From Desulfosporosinus sp. HMP52 (lineage in GTDB: Bacteria > Bacillota > Desulfitobacteriia > Desulfitobacteriales > Desulfitobacteriaceae), in NCBI RefSeq assembly GCF_000765145.1, contig NZ_JMGA01000018.1, forward strand, positions 1-64,000: 64,000 nt of DNA, read 5' to 3'. Position numbers and translations under genes: made by a program. This document shows, in pieces, positions 9,327 to 17,807 of this stretch. The notes beneath the pieces were generated by a model that worked only from the letters and a program-made list of their open reading frames with translations, was not told the origin of the DNA and made no database searches. Within the stretch, counting starts at the first letter, position 1, and each line of letters starts with the position of its first letter.

Positions 9327-10214
9327 GTGCGAGTAACAAACAAAATGATGACTCAAGACTTGTTACGCAATTTGGAAACAACTCAGGGTAAAATGAGCCA
9401 AATTCAAAATCAAATGTCTTCCGGTTATCGGATTACACGCCCCTCAGATGATCCCGCGGGAATTCAAAATGCCTTGCGCATGAAAAGTAATATTTCTGCG
9501 GTTGAACAGTGGAAGAGCAATGTTGATGAGGCTCTGGGGTATATGGATACTACTGACGGGGTTCTTAATGATATAAACTTAATGTTGCAGCGGGTTAGAG
9601 AACTTGCAGTACAAGGATCCAACGGAACCTTATCCGAAACCGATAGAGAAAACAGCTCTATTGAGATAGAACAGATATCGGAACAACTGCGTATGTTAGC
9701 AAACACTAAAAATGGGTCAAAGTATATCTTTTCCGGAACAGCAACTAATAAGGAACTAATCACCTCAGATGGAACTTGGCAAGGAAATAGTGAAGATGTT
9801 AAATTTGACGTTGGAAATAACTTATCTTTACCCATATCCATTAATGGTCAGACTTTGTTTAAGACTCCTTTAACAGGTGCTCCAGGGGTATTCGAGACCT
9901 TAGATGCACTAAAGGCAGCCTTTAAGACTAATGATGCGACCGCTATTGGGAATTCTATAGAGGATATCGATGGGAATGTTGATAATGTTTTAGCACATCG
10001 AGCCAATCTTGGAGCTCGGACTAATCGCTTGACAGCTCTACAAGGACAGCTGGATACAACTTGGTATAACCTGACACAGAATCTTTCGGATATACAAGAT
10101 GCAGACATAGCCCAGACAGTCATTGAATTTAAGAATTCTGAAAATGTATATAAAGCAGCTCTTTCCATCGGGGCTCAAATTATTCAGCCTTCCCTTGTCG
10201 ATTTTATGAGATAA
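9327..10214 (+). CDS. flgL: Flagellar hook-associated protein 3 FlgL
   Basis: Second hook-filament junction protein, 295 aa, flagellin-like at both ends (QIQNQMSSGYRITRPSDDPAG near the start; a C-terminal DADIAQTVIEFKNSENVYKAAL helix). The GTG at 9327 gives the family start MRVTNKMM and has CAGGTGA just upstream, so it is preferred to the GTG at 9318. Confidence 0.95.
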   Translation: MRVTNKMMTQDLLRNLETTQGKMSQIQNQMSSGYRITRPSDDPAGIQNALRMKSNISAVEQWKSNVDEALGYMDTTDGVLNDINLMLQRVRELAVQGSNGTLSETDRENSSIEIEQISEQLRMLANTKNGSKYIFSGTATNKELITSDGTWQGNSEDVKFDVGNNLSLPISINGQTLFKTPLTGAPGVFETLDALKAAFKTNDATAIGNSIEDIDGNVDNVLAHRANLGARTNRLTALQGQLDTTWYNLTQNLSDIQDADIAQTVIEFKNSENVYKAALSIGAQIIQPSLVDFMR

Positions 10215-10227
10215 GGGAGGCGCTTTA

Positions 10228-10776
10228 ATGATTCAGATTAACATTAATACTCAGCCGATTCGGACAGATTATAACATTCAAAATGCTAAACTGAATTTGC
10301 AGACAACGCCACCTAAGATGCTAATGGAGACAACGCCAGCTACTTTGGAAATTGCTCAACCCAGGGGGGAGCTAACGATCGACCATACTGCTTATCGTTA
10401 CTCAATTGGGTTGAAAAATATTGCTGATTTTTCTCAAGATAATGCGGCACTAGGTAAGCAGACTGCAATGGAGACTGTAGCAAGGATCGTCGAAGAAGGC
10501 AACCAAATGGCTAGTATTGAGAATGGCTCAAATGCAGTTGCCAACATTGCCTTTAATGCCAGCATATCGAATGTTCCTGAAATAACTTGGGCACCGATTG
10601 CTGCACCTGATATTCAATATCAAGCTAAACCTGCTCAAATCAATGCCTATGCAGGGAAGGTAGACTTTACCCATCTTAAGGGCGAGGTACAAGGCGACTA
10701 TCGGCCTGGAAAAGTAGATATTAAAGTCATTCAGTACCCAAGTATTGAGTTCTCAACGGTAGATGTCAAAGTTTAA
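10228..10776 (+). CDS. YviE-like (DUF6470) flagellar-locus protein
   Basis: A 182-aa protein with the layout of YviE, which sits between flgL and fliW in Bacillus. It starts MIQININTQPIRTDYNIQ and ends in alternating beta-strand-like segments rich in Val, Lys and Asp. No catalytic motif is visible and the function of the family is not established. Good Shine-Dalgarno GGGAGG; 13 nt from flgL and 21 nt from fliW. Confidence 0.8.
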   Translation: MIQININTQPIRTDYNIQNAKLNLQTTPPKMLMETTPATLEIAQPRGELTIDHTAYRYSIGLKNIADFSQDNAALGKQTAMETVARIVEEGNQMASIENGSNAVANIAFNASISNVPEITWAPIAAPDIQYQAKPAQINAYAGKVDFTHLKGEVQGDYRPGKVDIKVIQYPSIEFSTVDVKV

Positions 10777-10797
10777 CCATTAGGAGGGAAATCCTTA

Positions 10798-11256
10798 ATG
10801 ATAATCCAATCAACTAGATTTGGTGAACTCGAAGTAAAGGAAGAGCAGTTGTTTAACTTCCCTAATGGAATCCCAGGTTTCCCAGAGGAGAAGAGTTTTG
10901 CCTATATCCCTCATAATTCTGCAAGCCCTTTTTCATTTCTCCAATCGACAATCGAAGCAAATTTGACGTTTATATTAGTGGATCCTTTTTATTTCATTAA
11001 GGATTATGAATTTGTTCTCGATGATGAACTTGCTAATGAATTAGGCCTGTCGCAGGAAAATCTCCCCAAAGTCTTTTCGGTTGCTAGTATTAAAGGAAAG
11101 TTGGCTGATATGACGGTAAACTTACTAGCACCGATAGTTTTAAATGAGGTTAATCATATGGGCAGACAGGTTATACTAGACCGGACTGAGTATTCTATTA
11201 GTCATAAACTGTTTCCTGATGGCTTACCCCAAGAAGCGGTCAAAGGGGGGGAATAA
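10798..11256 (+). CDS. fliW: Flagellar assembly factor FliW (CsrA antagonist)
   Basis: Binds CsrA to relieve repression of flagellin translation, and binds flagellin itself. 152 aa with the family blocks FPNGIPGFPEEKSFAYIP and FILVDPFYFIKDYEF. It lies one nucleotide upstream of csrA, the arrangement seen in many Firmicutes. Here it faces three CsrA-like proteins (11258, 11801, 12134); which of them it binds cannot be told from sequence. Confidence 0.96.
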   Translation: MIIQSTRFGELEVKEEQLFNFPNGIPGFPEEKSFAYIPHNSASPFSFLQSTIEANLTFILVDPFYFIKDYEFVLDDELANELGLSQENLPKVFSVASIKGKLADMTVNLLAPIVLNEVNHMGRQVILDRTEYSISHKLFPDGLPQEAVKGGE

Positions 11257-11257
11257 T

Positions 11258-11491
11258 ATGTTGGCCCTTACTCGTAGAGTTGGTGAACGAATCGTTATAG
11301 CTGACAATATTGTTGTGACAGTGGTTAGTATTAAAGGAGATAATATTCGAATTACTGTTGAAGCTCCCAAAGAGATAAAAATTTATCGAGGCGAGATTTT
11401 TGATGCCATTGCTGAAGAGAACAGAAAGGCTGCTGTGCCCAATGATATAATGGTGTTAGATATGCTTAAGGTGTTACCAAAAGAGATGTAA
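11258..11491 (+). CDS. csrA: Carbon storage regulator CsrA (long copy)
   Basis: RNA-binding dimer that recognises GGA in hairpin loops. 77 aa, with LTRRVGERIVI at the N-terminus and YRGEIF containing the RNA-contacting Arg. A C-terminal helical extension (DAIAEENRKAAVPND) is typical of FliW-regulated Firmicute CsrA. The start is ATG 11258; a longer in-frame version from 11219 would lie inside fliW. SD GGGGGG. Followed by a strong terminator. Confidence 0.95.
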   Translation: MLALTRRVGERIVIADNIVVTVVSIKGDNIRITVEAPKEIKIYRGEIFDAIAEENRKAAVPNDIMVLDMLKVLPKEM

Positions 11492-11556
11492 TAGTGCATT
11501 AGTATAATAATTATTATTTGAAAAGACAGTCTCGTTTATAATGAATTTAGTTCAGA

Positions 11557-11596
11557 AAACTGATTGGAATAAGAATCCGATCAGTTTTTCTTTTTT
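11557..11596 (+). terminator. Rho-independent terminator of the flgM-csrA operon
   Basis: A 12-bp stem (AAACTGATTGGA with TCCGATCAGTTT, one T-G wobble) with a 7-nt loop is followed by a T-rich run broken by one C. It separates the flgM-csrA operon from the next csrA module. Confidence 0.85.
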
Positions 11597-11752
11597 CGAC
11601 GAAATATCAGAAGAAATCTAACTGAAAGGAAATATATTTCGGCAAGTTTCACTCTCAAAAAGGAATATACTTCTTTAAGTAATATTAAAATATTAAAAGT
11701 GCATAATATCACAAAATTTATGAAAAGAAAGGTGAATTTTTAAAAAAAACAC

Positions 11753-11780
11753 TAAAGTTATTAAGGAATTAAGACGATAT
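11753..11780 (+). promoter_or_regulatory. Sigma-28-type promoter of the small csrA / flagellin 1 module
   Basis: TAAAGTTA (TAAA 11753-11756), 16-nt spacer from TAAA, then GACGATAT (11773-11780). The expected start point is only about 14-16 nt before the csrA2 GTG, so the leader is very short and starts almost at the Shine-Dalgarno. No other sigma-28 box was seen before flagellin 1, so this promoter may drive csrA2, csrA3 and fliC1 together. Confidence 0.7.
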
Positions 11781-11800
11781 TAAAGTAGGGGGAACGATAA

Positions 11801-11989
11801 GTGTTAGTGTTAGGTAGAAAACCAGGTGAATATGTGATGATTGGTGATAGCATAATGGTCAAGATTGTTAAAAGCACCTTAGGAGATTTAAGGCTTGCAA
11901 TTACAGCCCCTAAAAACTTGATAGTTACCCGTGGAGAATTATATAAAAGCCAAGTGAATTCTCGCGTGGTTAATACACCTATAAACTAG
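11801..11989 (+). CDS. Small CsrA paralogue (copy 2)
   Basis: A 62-aa CsrA-family protein starting MLVLGRKPGEYVMIGDSIMV, with the RNA-contacting Arg kept in VTRGELY. It lacks the C-terminal helix of the csrA copy at 11258. Its first 20 residues are nearly identical to the 58-aa copy at 12134, pointing to a tandem duplication. GTG start with TAGGGGGA upstream. It is the first gene after a sigma-28 promoter, so it would be made late, together with flagellin. Function as a CsrA competitor or as a second regulator is inference. Confidence 0.88.
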   Translation: MLVLGRKPGEYVMIGDSIMVKIVKSTLGDLRLAITAPKNLIVTRGELYKSQVNSRVVNTPIN

Positions 11990-12030
11990 TACACTAGGTA
12001 CAAGGGTAAACAGTACCATTAATTAAAACG

Positions 12031-12112
12031 ATGCAAGGACGAGCAAATAAGCTAAATCTGCCTTACAGGACGTAGGGGGAGATTTGGAGTATTTGCTCGT
12101 TTTTTATTTTTT
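12031..12112 (+). ncRNA. GGA-loop hairpin element A with terminator tail (candidate CsrA-binding RNA)
   Basis: A long hairpin follows csrA2. The outer stem is 11 bp (ACGAGCAAATA 12039-12049 with TATTTGCTCGT 12090-12100). Inside are AAATCT/AGATTT and CCTTAC/GTAGGG stems, capped by a 5-nt loop AGGAC (12067-12071). The apical sequence ACAGGACGT matches the core of the CsrA consensus site. A second site AAGGACGA lies at the 5' base and a third GGA sits in the internal loop. A T-rich run (12101-12112) makes it a likely Rho-independent terminator. The CsrA role is inferred. Confidence 0.6.
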
Positions 12113-12133
12113 GATAATCAAGGAGGAGTAATA

Positions 12134-12310
12134 ATGTTGGTGTTAGGAAGAAAACCTGGTGAATATGTAATGATTGGCGATGACATAATGGTCAAAGTTA
12201 TTAAAAGTGACTTTGGTGACTTAAGATTAGCAATTGATGCCCCTAAAGACACACCTATAATACGTGGAGAGATATTGGAAGATAAAAATAAGTTTCCGAA
12301 GAAAAGTTAG
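12134..12310 (+). CDS. Small CsrA paralogue (copy 3)
   Basis: A short gene of 58 codons. The protein starts MLVLGRKPGEYVMIGDDIMV and keeps the Arg of IIRGEI. It ends in a Lys-rich tail (KNKFPKKS) in place of the usual C-terminal helix. The Shine-Dalgarno AGGAGG is strong. It is preceded by hairpin element A and followed by element B, so each small csrA has its own 3' GGA hairpin. It is the third CsrA-family gene within 1.1 kb. Confidence 0.88.
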   Translation: MLVLGRKPGEYVMIGDDIMVKVIKSDFGDLRLAIDAPKDTPIIRGEILEDKNKFPKKS

Positions 12311-12362
12311 TTTATTACACTCTCTAAGATTCTAAGGAAATAATCTAATACTTATTATGGTA

Positions 12363-12438
12363 CACAAGGACGAAGGATTATTGCTTATTTCTAGCAGGAC
12401 GCTAGGTTTATAAGCAAGGGATCTATCGTTCTTTTTTT
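12363..12438 (+). ncRNA. GGA-loop hairpin element B with terminator tail (candidate CsrA-binding RNA)
   Basis: Same design as element A, after csrA3. The 5-bp apical stem CTAGC/GCTAG carries the identical loop AGGAC (12396-12400). Below it are a 7-bp stem TTGCTTA/TAAGCAA and a basal ACGA/TCGT stem. The 5' flank reads ACAAGGACGA, and another GGA lies at 12375-12377. A run of seven T follows (12432-12438). Shared loop and shared AAGGACGA flank, but different stem sequences, argue for selection on the GGA sites. Confidence 0.6.
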
Positions 12439-12490
12439 ATAAATTTTCAACTTGGTAATAAGCCGAGTGGCCATGAGGCTTGTTATAAAA

Positions 12491-12532
12491 CGTGTGGACA
12501 CGGAAGTTTACATGAATAAAAATACACGGAGG
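12491..12532 (+). promoter_or_regulatory. Flagellin 1 leader with paired GGA sites (candidate CsrA operator)
   Basis: A small hairpin CGTG-TGGA-CACG (12491-12502) shows GGA in its loop. The Shine-Dalgarno itself lies in ACACGGAGG (12524-12532), 8 nt before the ATG. This is the same two-site layout known for Bacillus hag, where CsrA bridges an upstream hairpin and the ribosome site. A further hairpin (AATAAGCC/GGCTTGTT) lies just upstream. Confidence 0.55.
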
Positions 12533-12540
12533 TTTTAATT

Positions 12541-14595
12541 ATGATTATTAACCACAATATGGCATCCCTAAACACTTATCGCCAGTTGAGTACCAACAAT
12601 GCTAACAGCGCTAAGTCTCTGGAAAAACTCTCTTCAGGTCTTCGTATTAACAAAGCTGGTGACGATGCTGCAGGTCTTGCAATCAGTGAAAAGATGCGGG
12701 GTCAGATTCGTGGCTTGGATCAAGCGGTTCGTAACTCGCAGGATGCTATCTCGATGATTGGTACTGCTGAAGGAAACTTGAGCGAGACTCACAACATTCT
12801 TCAGCGTATGAAAGAACTAGCTACTCAGTCTGCCAATGATAGCAACGTAAGTTCTGACCGCAGTGAGATCCAAAAAGAGATTAATCAATTGACTTCTGAA
12901 ATCAACAGAATTGGAAATACTACTGAGTTTAATACTCAAAAATTGCTTAATGGCGGCGGTGCTCAAGTAAAAGATATGAGCATAACTACCACTACTATGG
13001 GTGGCAGTAAGGGTGCTATTTCTAGTGTATCTACAATAACTGCCAGTGAAACTGGTAAATCGATGGTTTCATTTGATTTAGCTGATGGTTCTAAGTTAAC
13101 TATCGAAGCACAAAACGTTGGTACTGATTTGAATGGCTTAACTTTTGCATTTGCAAATAACGGTGGTGCTACAACTGTTGCCAAAGCAGGTGCAACGGTA
13201 ACTTTAAGTGCTGACTTTGCAGGCGCAGGTATCAATGCTGCTGCTATGCAAACAGCGATCAATAATTCAGGTTTAGTCACTTCACCTGTTTCAGTTACTA
13301 GAACTACAGCAGCTGGTGCTGTAGCTGATGTGGCTATGAATACGGCAACTCATGCTATTGCTGGCAAAAATGATGTCTTTGATAAAGGTCTTGATGCCGA
13401 AGTCAGAGGTAGTTTCTCAATTGACATAACTCAGAACTTCAAAAACGCTGGCGAAACTATCGACTTTACTATCCCTACTGTAGGTTCGCCGACTTCCGTT
13501 TCAACTGTGACATTAACATCTGTAACGAGCGGAGCTGCTGTAAACCAATTTAACGTTGGTGCCGCTAATGCATTGCTAACTGAGGAAGAACAAGCTGCAA
13601 GCATGAGAGACGCTCTTAACGCTAATGCAACAGTTAATGCAATTTATGACGTAACTGTAGTGAAAAATAAACTAGTATTTTCAGAAAAGGCTGGACAAAC
13701 TCAAGGAATGCAGCTAGATAAAGGAACAGTTAGTTCTGCTGCAACTCAAGGTGTATCCACTTATACCCATACATCAAGCAAAGTAGTTGAGGCAGGCGGC
13801 AAATTCACTATTGATGGTGAAGACATTCTTGTTGTAGATGGAACAGGTGAAGATGATGCATCAATGGTTACTCAAGGTAAGGCAATTTATTATAGTGAAA
13901 GTCTCTCACTTGGATCGACAACTGCAAATGGTCAGGCAGATCTTCTTGCTACAGCTATCGGTACATTGAATTCCACTTTAAAGGCTAAATATAGTGCGGT
14001 AGATAATGGTGCAGGGGTTATTACTGTTACCCAGCGTGCAAATATGGAGTCAGAAACTGCTCCTACTATTAAAACCTCCACTAAAGCTGGAGATGGCTTT
14101 GAAGCAAAATTCCAAATTGGTGCTAATACTGCCCAAAGTATGACCATTCAAATCAATGATATGCGTTCTCAAGCATTGAAAATTTCAGGTACTACTGCTA
14201 GCCAAACTATTACGGCTACAAACGGTTCTCAGGCAACTTTGAAAGCAACCAAAGAAGTTACCGATGGGACAAATAATACTAGTGTTGAGTTTGCTCTTGA
14301 CGTTTCAACTCACGACAAGGCAACCGCTGCTATCAGCGTACTTGATGATGCCATTCAAGCTGTATCAGCGGAACGCTCCAAGCTTGGTGCTTACACCAAC
14401 CGCTTAGAGCACACTATAACCAACCTCGGAACTTCCAGCGAGAACCTGACCGCTGCTGAGTCCCGTATTCGTGACGTAGACATGGCGAAAGAAATGATGA
14501 ACTTCCAAAAGAACAACATCCTTTCCCAAGCTGCTCAAGCTATGCTGGCTCAAGCAAATCAAGCTCCTCAAGGCGTTCTCCAATTACTCAGATAA
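12541..14595 (+). CDS. fliC: Flagellin 1
   Basis: Filament subunit, 684 aa, more than twice the Bacillus Hag length. The conserved N-terminal D0/D1 region (MIINHNMASLNTYRQLS onward, to about residue 140) and C-terminal region (from LGAYTNRLEHTITNLG to QAPQGVLQLLR) are intact. The central region of about 450 residues is Thr/Ala/Gly-rich and contains degenerate flagellin-IN-like modules. Ends are nearly identical to flagellin 2 (19090). Likely controlled by the upstream sigma-28 promoter at 11753 and by CsrA at the leader. Confidence 0.97.
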   Translation: MIINHNMASLNTYRQLSTNNANSAKSLEKLSSGLRINKAGDDAAGLAISEKMRGQIRGLDQAVRNSQDAISMIGTAEGNLSETHNILQRMKELATQSANDSNVSSDRSEIQKEINQLTSEINRIGNTTEFNTQKLLNGGGAQVKDMSITTTTMGGSKGAISSVSTITASETGKSMVSFDLADGSKLTIEAQNVGTDLNGLTFAFANNGGATTVAKAGATVTLSADFAGAGINAAAMQTAINNSGLVTSPVSVTRTTAAGAVADVAMNTATHAIAGKNDVFDKGLDAEVRGSFSIDITQNFKNAGETIDFTIPTVGSPTSVSTVTLTSVTSGAAVNQFNVGAANALLTEEEQAASMRDALNANATVNAIYDVTVVKNKLVFSEKAGQTQGMQLDKGTVSSAATQGVSTYTHTSSKVVEAGGKFTIDGEDILVVDGTGEDDASMVTQGKAIYYSESLSLGSTTANGQADLLATAIGTLNSTLKAKYSAVDNGAGVITVTQRANMESETAPTIKTSTKAGDGFEAKFQIGANTAQSMTIQINDMRSQALKISGTTASQTITATNGSQATLKATKEVTDGTNNTSVEFALDVSTHDKATAAISVLDDAIQAVSAERSKLGAYTNRLEHTITNLGTSSENLTAAESRIRDVDMAKEMMNFQKNNILSQAAQAMLAQANQAPQGVLQLLR

Positions 14596-14627
14596 TTGGT
14601 TCGCTAAGGCAAGTGAATACAGTTTCC

Positions 14628-14659
14628 AAAGGGCCAAGGGCATTCGCTCTTGGCCCTTT
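14628..14659 (+). terminator. Terminator after flagellin 1
   Basis: A perfect 11-bp stem AAAGGGCCAAG / CTTGGCCCTTT with a 10-nt loop. The stem ends in TTTC rather than a long T-run. Confidence 0.75.
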
Positions 14660-14688
14660 CAATAACTAACGGTTGGAACGGACGTGAA

Positions 14689-14832
14689 ATGGTGTGGGTG
14701 AAACAACAGACGAAATCAACCAGAAGCAGTTTAATAGGACTCGACGAAGACAACGAAATCAGCATGTACATAAACGAGTCTGATAGGGCGCACCTTTTGC
14801 ATTTATATGCGCAAATGATAGAAGAAAATTAG
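14689..14832 (+). CDS. Hypothetical small protein
   Basis: A 47-aa ORF starting MVWVKQQTKSTRSSL, rich in charged residues. It begins just after the flagellin 1 terminator and has no clear Shine-Dalgarno. I do not recognise it. It may be part of the decayed mobile element that follows, or not a gene. Confidence 0.3.
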   Translation: MVWVKQQTKSTRSSLIGLDEDNEISMYINESDRAHLLHLYAQMIEEN

Positions 14833-14850
14833 CAAAAATGGCATGACCTT

Positions 14851-15081
14851 GTGGAAATTGTTGGAGATTTGCGAGACCGGGAAATAATGGACCTGAGCGA
14901 GCAGGAACTTAGCGGCGAGGTCCACCATGATGAAAGTGATTTCCCATTCACTGACATAAGCGAAGTTATAGCCAGGGCATTAATAATTCATAAACCTGAG
15001 AACAAGCAGGATAAGTGCTCACCGTCGGAAGAAGAGTTAAAACGGGTTGAAAAACTACTTGATGAGTTAACTAAGAGTTAG
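14851..15081 (+). CDS. Hypothetical acidic small protein
   Basis: A 76-aa ORF (GTG start; an ATG at 14887 would give 64 aa). It is Glu/Asp-rich with a C-terminal helix EEELKRVEKLLDELTKS. No ribosome site is obvious. A good terminator follows, which supports an expressed unit here. I do not recognise a family. Confidence 0.4.
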   Translation: MEIVGDLRDREIMDLSEQELSGEVHHDESDFPFTDISEVIARALIIHKPENKQDKCSPSEEELKRVEKLLDELTKS

Positions 15082-15095
15082 TAAATTATCTTGAT

Positions 15096-15124
15096 AGACC
15101 AAGAGTGTAACGAACTCTTGGTCT
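15096..15124 (+). terminator. Terminator after the small acidic ORF
   Basis: A perfect 11-bp stem AGACCAAGAGT / ACTCTTGGTCT with a 7-nt loop GTAACGA, followed by TTAGATTTG. Confidence 0.7.
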
Positions 15125-15233
15125 TTAGATTTGTCAAGGGGGGTATTTTGGTTTCAGTAATACCAGGCACTGGTGGAGAAGAAATAGCTTAGTATTTACC
15201 TACAGCGATGATATCAATTTAGGGGTGATTTAG

Positions 15234-16910
15234 ATGTCAGAAATTAGTAAGGTAAACAACATTGAGCAGGTATGTGAACTCTTAGGATCAGTACTCGGTC
15301 ACGACGGCGACGGTGTGATCGCAATCTGGACCAAGCAGGACAAGCAAACTAAATTCTTCGCAGCCAAGCAAAAGAAAGCATATCTATCTTACATCGCGAG
15401 TAAGTTGGGGACGCATGATGTCTATTACAGCGTCTGCTTATTGCAGCGAGGTCTAAAAGCGGGTCGAGGTAAGGTAGAGGATGTCATCGCATTGCCAGGC
15501 GTATGGTTGGATATTGACATTACACACGATGCCCATAAGGCCAGCCATTATCCAACCAGTGTAGATGAGGCAATGGAAATCCTCAAAGAGTTTCCGCTAG
15601 CTCCTACCGTTACAATCTTTAGCGGTTATGGTCTGCATGTATACTGGCTCTTTAAGGAATTGTGGATGCTGGAATCCTCAAAAGAGCGGGAAGCAGGCAG
15701 CAATATTCTGCAGACTTTCAAAGGACACTGCAGGGCATCTTCAAGCGTAATGCTTTAAGATTGACAGATCTTGCTAGAGTCCTCCGCGTGCCAAGTACAC
15801 TTAACCACAAGCTAGAGGAGCTGAAGCCTGTAAGCATTCTTCAAATTGACGATACTATTAGATACAATTTAGCTGACCTTGAGCAATTCTTCATTGAGGA
15901 TATCAGCGAGGTATCAACGAAATCCCATGCCAAGGTTACACTAAATGCTAGTAAGGATGATCGAAAATATCCTCCGAGTTACATGGAGTCAATTCTCAAG
16001 CCAGAAGGATGCACTTGGATGCGACATTGTAAAGATGATAGTGAGTCGTTGCCAGAAAATGAATGGTATCAATCACTCACAGTTACCAATTGCTGTGAGG
16101 AATCAGACAAGTGGGCGCTCATACTTTCTCAGGACTACGGCGCGGAGGCAGTAAGCCAGATATTCGAAATTCAAGACTCTCAAGCCGTTTACGAAGGCGC
16201 TAAACGGGACGTGTACCTTAGAGCCGGTAGGGATGGCGACAAGATATACTATGATCTATGCTCAGAAACTGGTCAGGTGGTGGAAGTTACTATGAACGGC
16301 TGGGCGATAGTCGACCGCTCAACCGTCCTCTTTGAACGCACTAGGAATATGATAGCGCAGGTTACTCCAGCCAAGAAAGGTGATCTCACGCTAATTTCTA
16401 AGCACATACGGCTTAAGAGTAGGGATGATCAAATGCTTCTGATGGTCTACTTGGTGGCTTGCCTAATCCCCGATATTCCTCACGTAATATCCGTACTGTC
16501 AGGTGAAAAAGGGGCCAGCAAAACTACCACCATGAAGAAGATCCGTAAGCTCATCGACCCAGCCATTAAGGAAACGATGGTATTACCAAAGAGCATTGAT
16601 GAACTTACCTTGCAGCTTTCTAAAAACTATATGCCGAGCTACGACAATATTGATCACCTGACCCATGAGATCAGCGATATTCTCTGCATGGCGGCGACTG
16701 GGGGCGGTATCAGTAAACGGGAACTGTACACGAACGAAGGGGAAGTAATCCTGACATTTCTACGTTGCGTTGTTCTCAATGGCATCAACACAGTAGTAAG
16801 TCGTCCAGATATTGTTGACAGATCAGTTATTTCTGAGCTTGAGCGTATTGAAAAGTACGAACGTAAGGATGAGGCAAGCCTCTGGAAGGAGTTCGAGGTC
16901 GATCGCCCCC
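15234..16910 (+). pseudogene. Frameshifted primase-helicase of a mobile element
   Basis: Remnant of a replication protein of phage or integrative elements. The first frame (15234 to about 15720) encodes a primase-like domain with WLDIDI (about residue 90) and SGYGLHVYWLF (about 140). The protein continues in another frame from about 15720 with LTDLARVLRVPSTLNHK, the motif that normally follows, so one base appears lost near 15717-15722. An ATPase segment with Walker A GEKGASKTTT and ATGGGISKRELYTNEGE follows. After WKEFEVDRP (about 16909) the sequence loses family character although the frame stays open to 17116, suggesting a deletion. SD AGGGGTGA precedes the ATG. Confidence 0.75.
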
Positions 16911-17024
16911 TTTTTTATGTGAGAGAAACTAACCTAAAAACACTTTCAAGAACTAACAAGACAGGATATGACTACGTTCCGAAACCACCTATTAGTGAAA
17001 TAATACGCAAGCAAAATACCGTAA

Positions 17025-17677
17025 ATGAAGCCGCAAATTCTGAGTTGTTTTTGCCAATGGCTCCAGACAAGAGGAATCCATCAAGATGGTCAAAAGCTTG
17101 TCGATCCAGTGCGTGACAGAGTCAAAGTAGCCTCTGGCAGCGAAGGTGAAGTCTATGTGTTCACCGAAGAGGAACTAGAGCGTATTCTGGCGTACATCTC
17201 AGACCCTGCCATAACCAAACCCCTTAGTTGTAATCCATCTAATTATATACAGGTTGCAGAGTCAGTGAACTGGTCAACGTCTAAACCTCGGATGTTGATT
17301 TTGTTATTAACGCTATAATACTTCATGGTAGAGGCGGCAAGATCATAGAAGTCCACATTCGTTCGGATGTAGCTCAACTAAAGAAAGACTGCCTGGAAGG
17401 TGATCGAGCAAAGAGTAAATAGTCCTTTCCAACTCGTTGGTCAGCGTTCACCTAGTATGTGCAGGGATGCTGTAGCTACAATGCTGGAGAGAATCGGGAA
17501 AGAACTAAATATTGACATCGATCCCCATAAATTTCGTCATACCTTTTGTTCAAAACTCGTCCAAAAAAAGGTACCCTTCACCACTATTGCTAACTAACAG
17601 GTCATGCAAGCATTACAGCGAGCTACTACATCTACATAAGCCGAAAGTACAAACAGGCAGCAGTCGATCTACTCTAA
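17025..17677 (+). pseudogene. Degenerate tyrosine recombinase (integrase)
   Basis: Pieces of a phage/ICE-type integrase in several frames. GEVYVFTEEELERILAYI lies at about 17140-17200. HGRGGKIIEVHIRSD lies near 17324-17370 in another frame. The box-II sequence IDPHKFRHTFCSKLV is near 17515-17560. The tail LTGHASITASYYIYISRKYK, with the candidate catalytic Tyr, is in a third frame from 17594 to the stop at 17677. The segment that should hold the first catalytic Arg seems to be missing. At least two frameshifts and one stop break it, so it is inactive. Confidence 0.78.
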
Positions 17678-17807
17678 TCGTTTGAGGCTAAGCTCAATTA
17701 TATAGTTTGAACCATGAGGACTACGGTAACACCCGTTAGTCCAGGTCATTAGAAATAAAACAGAAACAGACCATAATAGCTCTCATTAGAAGAGGAGGAA
17801 ATGAATT

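Noticed and set aside
15660-15730. Programmed -1 frameshift in the primase gene
   Set aside because: CTTTCAAAGG is not a standard slippery site and the gene is also truncated at its 3' end, so decay or an assembly error is more likely.
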